A stretch of DNA of 5,885 nucleotides from Singulisphaera sp. GP187. GTDB lineage: Bacteria; Planctomycetota; Phycisphaerae; Phycisphaerales; SM1A02. The stretch is from NCBI GenBank assembly GCA_945896765.1, contig CAMDEL010000106.1, positions 1 to 5,885 of the forward strand. The letters are read 5' to 3'. A program made the position numbers and the translations under genes. The notes beneath the pieces are model-generated. The model saw only the letters and a list, made by a program, of their open reading frames with translations, ran no database searches and was not told the origin of the DNA. Below, in pieces: positions 1-4,444 of the stretch (within the stretch, counting starts at the first letter, position 1; every line of letters starts with the position of its first letter).

Positions 1-269
1 TCTTCAAGACCTCGTTCGTTTGGCACAAGCGCCGAATAGATCGTGCCAGCGCGACGCGTGATGCCGCGCATGACTTCGGATGCATCGCCAAGTTGCGGAA
101 CCCACTTTGCACTGACAAAGCTGGTCACTTCGATCTCTGGAAATCCCGCACCGGAGAGTTGATCGACGAATTGAATCTTCATTGCAGTTGGAATACGGGC
201 GGATTCGTTTTGTAAGCCATCGCGAGGACCAACTTCGGTGATTCGCACCTTGGGTCGATCGGTGGTCAT
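1..269 (-). CDS. mvaB: Hydroxymethylglutaryl-CoA lyase, N-terminal part (runs off left edge)
   Basis: Only the first 89 codons are present; the rest lies beyond the left edge. HMG-CoA lyase cleaves 3-hydroxy-3-methylglutaryl-CoA to acetyl-CoA and acetoacetate, the last step of leucine degradation, in the cytosol. The N-terminus carries the family signature EVGPRDGLQNE (residues 12-22), followed by a stretch ending in SFVSAKWVPQL (50-60). By family alignment, Arg16 and Asp17 correspond to the catalytic Arg41 and metal-binding Asp42 of the human enzyme, and Glu47 to human Glu72. The ATG at 269 fits the usual start just before the first TIM-barrel strand. It overlaps the stop of the upstream small gene as ATGA, so translation is probably coupled. 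A purine-rich GAGAAGAA lies about 4-11 bases upstream as a weak ribosome site. Related homocitrate or isopropylmalate synthases are unlikely given the GPRDGLQNE and KWVPQL motifs. Confidence 0.93.
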   Translation of the reverse strand, partial: MTTDRPKVRITEVGPRDGLQNESARIPTAMKIQFVDQLSGAGFPEIEVTSFVSAKWVPQLGDASEVMRGITRRAGTIYSALVPNERGLE

Positions 270-451
270 GATTTCTTCTCGGCACTGCGCTTGGATGAAG
301 CGTCAAATTTCCGTTGCTCTTCTCGCGCAGCGCGCCGAAAAAGTATGAGTGCAAATACTGTGACTCCCACAGAAAGTATTGCGGCGGCGATAAACAAGAT
401 CACATCTGGTGTGAATGCCCATTCGTTTTCGGTGATTGCCTGGGGGTTCAT
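266..451 (-). CDS. Small single-span membrane protein of unknown function (61 aa)
   Basis: I do not recognise a family. A short polar, acidic N-terminus (about residues 1-15) is followed by one strongly hydrophobic segment, roughly residues 17-38 (ILFIAAAILSVGVTVFALIL). A basic, polar tail of about 23 residues rich in Arg, Lys, Glu and Ser follows. The positive-inside rule predicts the N-terminus outside and the tail in the cytosol; there is no cleavage site to suggest a secreted protein. The gene starts 23 bases after the ygfZ stop, and its own stop overlaps the HMG-CoA lyase start by 4 bases (ATGA). That packing supports it as a real gene in a three-gene transcription unit. No Shine-Dalgarno is visible; the upstream gap consists of short TGAACCC repeats. 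Its role is unknown, and no redox or metal-binding residues are seen. Confidence 0.72.
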   Translation of the reverse strand: MNPQAITENEWAFTPDVILFIAAAILSVGVTVFALILFRRAAREEQRKFDASSKRSAEKKS

Positions 452-477
452 GCGTGGGGGTTCAGCCTGTGGGTTCA
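444..477 (-). repeat. Three short direct repeats of TGAACCC between ygfZ and the small membrane gene
   Basis: TGAACCC occurs three times on the minus strand, beginning at 477, 464 and 450, so spaced 13 and 14 bases apart. The first copy contains the ygfZ stop codon, and the third overlaps the start of the small gene (ATGAACCC). Copies two and three are longer (TGAACCCCCA). The repeats fill the whole intergenic gap, leaving no recognisable ribosome site there. Confidence 0.7.
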
Positions 478-1746
478 GATTTGTTTCTCAGAATTTCCAA
501 TCTCAACCGGTATTTTCACCGCCGCCAATTCCGCCTGAACAGTTGCGCGTTCGGGACGACCCTCAGCTGCAATAATCAACTCCGTCCCCGCAGACGAATG
601 GGCATAACGAACAGTTGCAAATCCCACGCATGCTGCGCCGAGCATTGGACTCATTGTGCTGCTTGTGACAACGCCAACTTCATCGCCAATCGACCCTTCG
701 TTGCCGACCGCAAAGATTTGCGCACTTTCAACGGGAAGTGAATCAGACATCATGCGAAATGCTCGAACGATTTGCTTCGGCTTGCCCAAACTGTTCATGC
801 GCGCAACAACTTCTTGCCCCAAATAGCACCCCTTGGTGAAAGAAACGCGCCGATCAATCAGCCCTGTTTCGTGCGGCAAACTTGCTGGACCAAAGTCGAC
901 TTCGAAGAGCGGCGTTCCACCTTCTATGCGCGCCATATTGAAAGCATGCCATCCGCATGGTCGACCGCGACGTTGTCCTCCCTGCAATAGGTCATGAACA
1001 CTCAAAAGTGAATTCCATAATGCGAGCACACCGGTGCGTTCAACAAATATTTCGATTCCACAAACGCCACACGTGTCGACGCGAGCAAGCACGCACGAGA
1101 TGTCACCAATCGACGTTGCAACGCAAGTATGAAGTGACCCAAGCGTTTCGACGGCTTGCGCATTTACACCTGCAAGCTCAAGCAAATGAAGCGTTTCCGG
1201 ACCATGCACAGCAAGGCGATAGTCGCGACTTGAAACATTGGCAATTGTCACATCTTCAGCAAAAACAAAGTTCGTGAGAGTTGTTGCCGTATTCGCAGCA
1301 ACAGCACCAGCGCAGTCAATGAGAATGCGATCGCCGATTTCGCACAACAACAAATCCGCTTCGATGCGACCTTTGCGATTCAACCAGAACGCTTCACGCG
1401 TTTGCCCCGCAGAAAATCCTTTCATATCTTGCGTCAACATGCGCTGAAGAAACTCGACTCTATCGCGACCGCAAATTTCCAAAGTCCCCCGCTGCGGCTG
1501 ATCGCACAGCGCTGCGCCTCTGCGAATCGCTGCATATTCCGTCTCGACGCGGTCAAAGGCACCAACGATTTCGGCACTTTCTCCCCAAGGAATCCATGCA
1601 ACTTTGGCGGCGTGGGTGGCGTGTGGAAAGTCTGCGGATCCACGAGCATCGCCTGCTGCAGTTGCTCGCCGAGCGGTTTCGCCACTGGCAAATTCGTCAT
1701 GTCGTGCGCGCAGCGGTGACTCGGAGTGGAAGGAAGCGGAACTCAT
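475..1746 (-). CDS. ygfZ: YgfZ/GcvT-like folate-binding protein
   Basis: The protein resembles the YgfZ branch of the GcvT fold: tetrahydrofolate-binding proteins that support assembly or repair of certain Fe-S enzymes, not glycine cleavage itself. Residue numbers here count from the upstream ATG at 1770. The diagnostic motif KGCYLGQE is at 313-320, with the invariant Cys315. Other family segments are the GcvT-like start (EYAAIRRGAALCDQPQRG, about 78-95), FLQRMLTQD (107-115), FWLNRKGRIEADL (128-140) and RIEGGTPLFEVD (281-292). The C-terminal domain (about 330-425) is a GcvT_C-like barrel. I place the start at 1746 (ninth codon of the longest ORF). The ATG at 1770 would overlap the divergent M42 start codon, the SPLRARH segment just after the 1746 start looks like a normal YgfZ N-terminus, and a TATGAT hexamer sits 6 bases before it. 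Residues about 27-57 form a low-complexity Ala/Arg/Gly stretch. It leads the unit with the small membrane protein and HMG-CoA lyase. Confidence 0.9.
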   Translation of the reverse strand: MSSASFHSESPLRARHDEFASGETARRATAAGDARGSADFPHATHAAKVAWIPWGESAEIVGAFDRVETEYAAIRRGAALCDQPQRGTLEICGRDRVEFLQRMLTQDMKGFSAGQTREAFWLNRKGRIEADLLLCEIGDRILIDCAGAVAANTATTLTNFVFAEDVTIANVSSRDYRLAVHGPETLHLLELAGVNAQAVETLGSLHTCVATSIGDISCVLARVDTCGVCGIEIFVERTGVLALWNSLLSVHDLLQGGQRRGRPCGWHAFNMARIEGGTPLFEVDFGPASLPHETGLIDRRVSFTKGCYLGQEVVARMNSLGKPKQIVRAFRMMSDSLPVESAQIFAVGNEGSIGDEVGVVTSSTMSPMLGAACVGFATVRYAHSSAGTELIIAAEGRPERATVQAELAAVKIPVEIGNSEKQI

Positions 1747-1752
1747 TGGAGA

Positions 1753-1758
1753 ATCATA
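1753..1758 (-). promoter_or_regulatory. Candidate -10 element for leaderless ygfZ
   Basis: TATGAT on the minus strand matches the consensus TATAAT at five of six positions. It ends 6 bases before the ATG at 1746, so transcription would begin at or next to the start codon. No convincing -35 hexamer is seen at 16-18 bases. It overlaps by two bases the plus-strand hexamer proposed for the M42 gene. This is inferred from position and sequence only. Confidence 0.4.
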
Positions 1759-1762
1759 GACT
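1757..1762 (+). promoter_or_regulatory. Candidate -10 element for leaderless M42 peptidase gene
   Basis: TAGACT fits the relaxed TAnnnT form of a -10 element (four of six to consensus). It ends 6 bases before the ATG at 1769, the same spacing as the ygfZ and Fluc hexamers. No -35 is apparent. A GGAGA at 1748-1752 is too far from the start (16 bases) to be a good ribosome site. This is weak alone and stronger as part of the shared pattern. Confidence 0.3.
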
Positions 1763-1768
1763 CGTGTC

Positions 1769-2821
1769 ATGAACTATGAACTTCTCAAGCGTCTCTGTGA
1801 AACGGCCGGAATCCCAGGGCGCGAAGAACGCGTTCGTGCGCTCGTCCAAAAAGAAATCAAAGGACTTTTCGACTCAACGACAACCGACGCGATGGGATCG
1901 CTGATTTGCACCAAGAAAGCCACGCGAAAGAAAAAGGGCGTTGCGACCAAGCGCGTTCTGATCGCGGCGCATATGGACGAAATCGGATTTTACGTTCGGC
2001 ACATCGACGAGCAGGGATATCTCTGGCTGAATCCAGCTGGGGGATTCGATCCACGCAATCTTTTTTCTCGCCGAGTGATGGTGATCACCGACCACGGCGA
2101 TTTTCAAGGCGTCTTGAATCCTGGAGGAAAGCCAATCCATATTTCCAGCGATGCTGAACGCAACAAAGTTCCTGGAACAGAAGAGTTTTTTATAGACCTC
2201 GGCCGCGATCCAGCGGAAGTTCGCAAGATTGCGCAAGTCGGCGACTTCGTCGTAATGCACGAACCTTTCTTCGAGACTCCGCTGAAAGTTGTCTCGAAAG
2301 CAATCGACAATCGAATGGCAGTTTTCACCGCAATCGAAGCAATTCGCCGCGTCGCCAAGTCGCGCGCTGGCCATTCGTGCGACATCGTAGTTGCATTCAC
2401 AACGCAAGAAGAAGTTGGACTTCGTGGAGCGCAAGTCGCAGCGAACGCAGCAGGCGCAGAAATCGGCATCGGACTTGATGTGAATCTTGCATGCGATACG
2501 CCTGGTATTCCAGACAATCAACGCGTCACCAAGCAAGGTCTCGGCGTCGCAGTGATGATCCAAGATTCATCGATGATTTCTGATATCGAACTTGTGCGGC
2601 AATCATGCGCACTTGCCAAGCGACATCGCATCGCGCATCAGCGTGCTATTCTGCCACGCGGCGGACAAGATGCTGGAGCGATTCAGCGATCCGGACATGG
2701 TGCTCGATGTATCGCATTCGGACCTGGTACGCGATACATCCATACTGTGACCGAAATGGTTCACAAAACGGATCTTGAAGCGACGATCGAATTGCTTGCG
2801 GTTCTGCTGGGCGATCTCTGA
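1769..2821 (+). CDS. M42 family dinuclear metalloaminopeptidase
   Basis: A 350-residue cytosolic peptidase of the M42 family (glutamyl aminopeptidase/TET/FrvX type). Such enzymes trim N-terminal residues from peptides and often form hollow dodecamers. The expected dinuclear metal site is complete: His68 in AAHMDEIGF, bridging Asp180 in KAIDNRMA, general base Glu214 and ligand Glu215 in TTQEEVGLRGA, Asp237 in IGLDVNLACDTPG, and His325 in TRYIHTVTEM. Length is typical, and the fold is a peptidase core with an inserted dimerisation/PDZ-like domain at about 70-165. The start is well fixed because MNYELLKRLCETAGIPGRE matches the usual family N-terminus; there is no good Shine-Dalgarno. The usual GGGTDAGAIH segment reads RGGQDAGAIQ, a modest variation away from the metal ligands. 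The gene stands alone on the plus strand, divergent from ygfZ and convergent with the HEPN-like gene. Exact substrate preference cannot be read from sequence. Confidence 0.94.
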   Translation: MNYELLKRLCETAGIPGREERVRALVQKEIKGLFDSTTTDAMGSLICTKKATRKKKGVATKRVLIAAHMDEIGFYVRHIDEQGYLWLNPAGGFDPRNLFSRRVMVITDHGDFQGVLNPGGKPIHISSDAERNKVPGTEEFFIDLGRDPAEVRKIAQVGDFVVMHEPFFETPLKVVSKAIDNRMAVFTAIEAIRRVAKSRAGHSCDIVVAFTTQEEVGLRGAQVAANAAGAEIGIGLDVNLACDTPGIPDNQRVTKQGLGVAVMIQDSSMISDIELVRQSCALAKRHRIAHQRAILPRGGQDAGAIQRSGHGARCIAFGPGTRYIHTVTEMVHKTDLEATIELLAVLLGDL

Positions 2822-2825
2822 TCGC
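2811..2825. terminator. Short inverted repeat at the convergent gene ends (possible weak terminator)
   Basis: GCGATC-TCT-GATCGC is a perfect 6-bp stem with a 3-base loop. It spans the M42 stop codon and reaches into the 7-base gap before the stop of the opposing gene. Its place between convergent genes suits a bidirectional terminator, but no T-run follows on either strand, so it is not a standard intrinsic terminator. A short palindrome rich in GATC can arise by chance. Confidence 0.22.
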
Positions 2826-2828
2826 ACA

Positions 2829-3515
2829 TCACTCGCGAGGCGGCGAACAAAGCGGACCCCAATCATCGACATATCCATGTTCGGTGATGACATGCAAGAA
2901 TGCGGGGACAAGTTCGACCAGCGCAACAATCGAACGATCGACTGCGATTCGATTTTGATTACCACCATACGAAGCCGCTCCCAAAGTCAATTGATGAACA
3001 GTCAATCCGATTCGCTCCAAGAGTCCAGCGAGAAATCCCGCGTCATCCGCAGGAATTTCCAGGCTGCGGCTCGCCGGTGAATTCGCACTAGTCATGCCAA
3101 GAGCTTGTGTCAGATATGGATCATTCCACATCAATGGAGCATTCACGCGCAGAGTGCCGAGCAACTTTGGCATGATGCTGTCACGATCCCACTGAATGAC
3201 TTGGCGAGCAAATGATGCGGTCGCTTCTCGTTGCGCAAGCGGAGCGCCAAGCAGCGCACTCCATCTGCCGAAGAGCGCACCCGCAGATGCCCAGAGTTCG
3301 ATCAACTTCGTGTCGTGTTCGTTTACAGAACGAGACTCTGACATCGCAAGCCATGTCAATGATCGATGCACACGGATACGAGCATCTTCATACAAATGCG
3401 CTTGTGCATAGGAATCGCGGCGAAGTTTCCAAAGACTTCGCAACACCTCGGCGCGGAGTGGAGCGAGTTCGGTCGGTGCGTGCGGGCTTGCAGATTGATT
3501 GGGGTCAATATTCAT
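2829..3515 (-). CDS. HEPN-like family protein, apparently lacking the catalytic R-x4-H motif
   Basis: A 228-residue, mostly helical soluble protein with no signal peptide or membrane segment. From memory of a widespread bacterial 'hypothetical/HEPN-like' family, three blocks match. RIRVHRSLTWL (46-56) resembles its R-x-x-RALxWLRRAE start. DTKLIELWASAGALFG (68-83) resembles its FIxLWIAxNAxYA block. GAASYGGNQNR (179-189), then IVALVELVPAFLHVI (196-210) and DDWGP (217-221), resembles its GGATWNSxVNR...LVPxII...WG C-terminus. In those relatives a HEPN nuclease motif of the form LRNQLIHG directly precedes GGATW. Here the aligned residues are V173-H-Q-L-T-L178, so both the Arg and the His are missing, which argues against RNase activity. 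The start overlaps the Fluc stop as ATGA and is preceded by AGGAGAG, the best ribosome site in the window. Family assignment is by recall and moderate; existence of the gene is near certain. Confidence 0.6.
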   Translation of the reverse strand: MNIDPNQSASPHAPTELAPLRAEVLRSLWKLRRDSYAQAHLYEDARIRVHRSLTWLAMSESRSVNEHDTKLIELWASAGALFGRWSALLGAPLAQREATASFARQVIQWDRDSIMPKLLGTLRVNAPLMWNDPYLTQALGMTSANSPASRSLEIPADDAGFLAGLLERIGLTVHQLTLGAASYGGNQNRIAVDRSIVALVELVPAFLHVITEHGYVDDWGPLCSPPRE

Positions 3516-4399
3516 TCTCTCTCCTGTCGTACTTTATTCGAAATTGGAATTGGACTGATCGATTCTCGCGCGGGGAAACATCGATATGCGATCCACCAAC
3601 CAAGTATTGTAAATGTCAATCCCATGAGAAGGTTCACGCCGCCAATCAAAAGTGCGGTCAGCAGCGAGTGGCGCATCGCCTCGACAATCTCGATCGAGAG
3701 CGTGCTCATTGTGGTCAATCCTCCAGCGAAACCGAAAACAAGTAAACGTTCAAGAGTCAATCTGCGTGAAGGATCATGGAGCGCCACGCCATTTGCGTCC
3801 AAAGAGCAAAGCCAACGGAACGCAAATCCTGCAAAACCAGATCCAATCACATTGACAAGCGCAGTCGCGGTCCAGATTGGAAATCCAATTGTTGGCGCAA
3901 GGAATTGCATAAAGATGCGAATGCCCGTGCCCACGAACCCGCCGAGTGCGATGCCGAGCAAACCAGACATGTGATGATTGACTCGTCGGCTAGCAAGCGG
4001 AATGATTGCTGCGGTCGAAATTGCACTTCGAGTCACAAACATCGCAGCGAAGAGAGAACTGATCCAACCAATGAGCGGACCGCCAATCATGGTTCCCATC
4101 GCAACGGTGACTGCCGCACGACGGCGGCCGGCAATCCATTGCACGACAATATCCACGCACATCGAACTGAATGTTGTGAATCCGCCGAGAAATCCCAGTG
4201 TGAAAAGTGCCCATTCAAACGATCCTTCAGTCATTCGCAGTGCGAGGCCCGCAAGCGCGCTTCCAACCAAATTGATTGACATCACCACGCGCCAACTTGC
4301 AACCCCTTTGAAGACGAATTCGTCGCGAACAACGATGCGAGTCCACGCTCCAAGGCCGCCCCCCACTGAACCGATCAATAGCAACTCGTGATTGTGCAC
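3512..4399 (-). CDS. crcB: Fused double-domain Fluc/CrcB fluoride channel
   Basis: Fluc (CrcB) channels export fluoride across the inner membrane and normally form antiparallel dimers of a four-helix, roughly 125-residue subunit. This 295-residue protein contains two such domains in one chain. Domain 1 (about 5-119) has GGGLGAWTR (13-21), INLVGS (42-47, Asn43) and GFLGGFTTFSSM (69-80). Domain 2 (about 143-273) has GGFVGTGIR (153-161), VNVIGS (182-187, Asn183) and GFAGGLTTMSTL (223-234). Each keeps the TM1 Arg, TM2 Asn and the GGxTT break in TM3 that binds the central sodium. Loop charges place the two halves in opposite orientations, as in eukaryotic FEX proteins. The linker (about 120-137) is only moderately hydrophobic and holds Arg124. 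Phe-box positions are F77/M80 in domain 1 and M231/L234 in domain 2. The start is GTG at 4399, with AGGGA about 10 bases upstream. It follows metH by 45 bases and overlaps the next gene by ATGA. Confidence 0.92.
   Translation of the reverse strand: MHNHELLLIGSVGGGLGAWTRIVVRDEFVFKGVASWRVVMSINLVGSALAGLALRMTEGSFEWALFTLGFLGGFTTFSSMCVDIVVQWIAGRRRAAVTVAMGTMIGGPLIGWISSLFAAMFVTRSAISTAAIIPLASRRVNHHMSGLLGIALGGFVGTGIRIFMQFLAPTIGFPIWTATALVNVIGSGFAGFAFRWLCSLDANGVALHDPSRRLTLERLLVFGFAGGLTTMSTLSIEIVEAMRHSLLTALLIGGVNLLMGLTFTILGWWIAYRCFPARESISPIPISNKVRQERE
3517..3525 (-). promoter_or_regulatory. Strong ribosome binding site for the HEPN-like gene
   Basis: AGGAGAGAG on the minus strand lies one base before the ATG at 3515, inside the last codons of the Fluc gene. 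Its AGGAG core is 5 bases from the start. It is the clearest Shine-Dalgarno in this window. With the ATGA overlap it should allow both coupled re-initiation and independent initiation. Confidence 0.6.
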
Positions 4400-4405
4400 A
4401 AGAGG

Positions 4406-4411
4406 ATTATC
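4406..4411 (-). promoter_or_regulatory. Candidate -10 element before the fused Fluc gene
   Basis: GATAAT (five of six to TATAAT) ends 6 bases before the GTG start. GCGACA, matching TTGACA at four positions, lies 18 bases further upstream at about 4430-4435. This would give a leaderless or near-leaderless transcript independent of metH. The alternative is read-through from metH using AGGGA at 4410-4414 as the ribosome site; the two readings overlap and cannot both be optimal. Confidence 0.3.
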
Positions 4412-4444
4412 CCTGATTTCACAGTACTTGTCGCTGCGAAGGCG

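Noticed and set aside
4..354. Open frame of 116 residues on the minus strand across the left edge
   Set aside because: It overlaps both the HMG-CoA lyase start and the small membrane gene in a different frame. Its product is Arg/Ser/His-rich with no family resemblance, while the overlapped frames have clear signatures.
1434..1700. 88-residue alternative frame at the 5' end of ygfZ
   Set aside because: The YgfZ frame continues into strongly conserved segments across 1434-1600; the alternative product shows no family match.
475..1746. True glycine cleavage T-protein (GcvT)
   Set aside because: The KGCYLGQE motif is diagnostic of the YgfZ branch, and no gcvH or gcvP lies nearby.
1874..2563. 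Long 229-residue antisense open frame inside the M42 gene
   Set aside because: The plus-strand frame encodes a complete M42 peptidase with every metal ligand. The antisense product is Cys/Arg-rich and unlike any known protein.
3212..4391. Several plus-strand open frames of 135-202 residues opposite the Fluc and HEPN-like genes
   Set aside because: They are antisense shadows: compositions rich in Ser, Arg, Cys and His, no motifs, and mutually overlapping, whereas the minus strand has two well-packed genes.
4400..4444. Fluoride riboswitch before the Fluc gene
   Set aside because: The leader is too short, and no sequence resembling the conserved GGNGAUGGNGUUCNCC core was found by eye.
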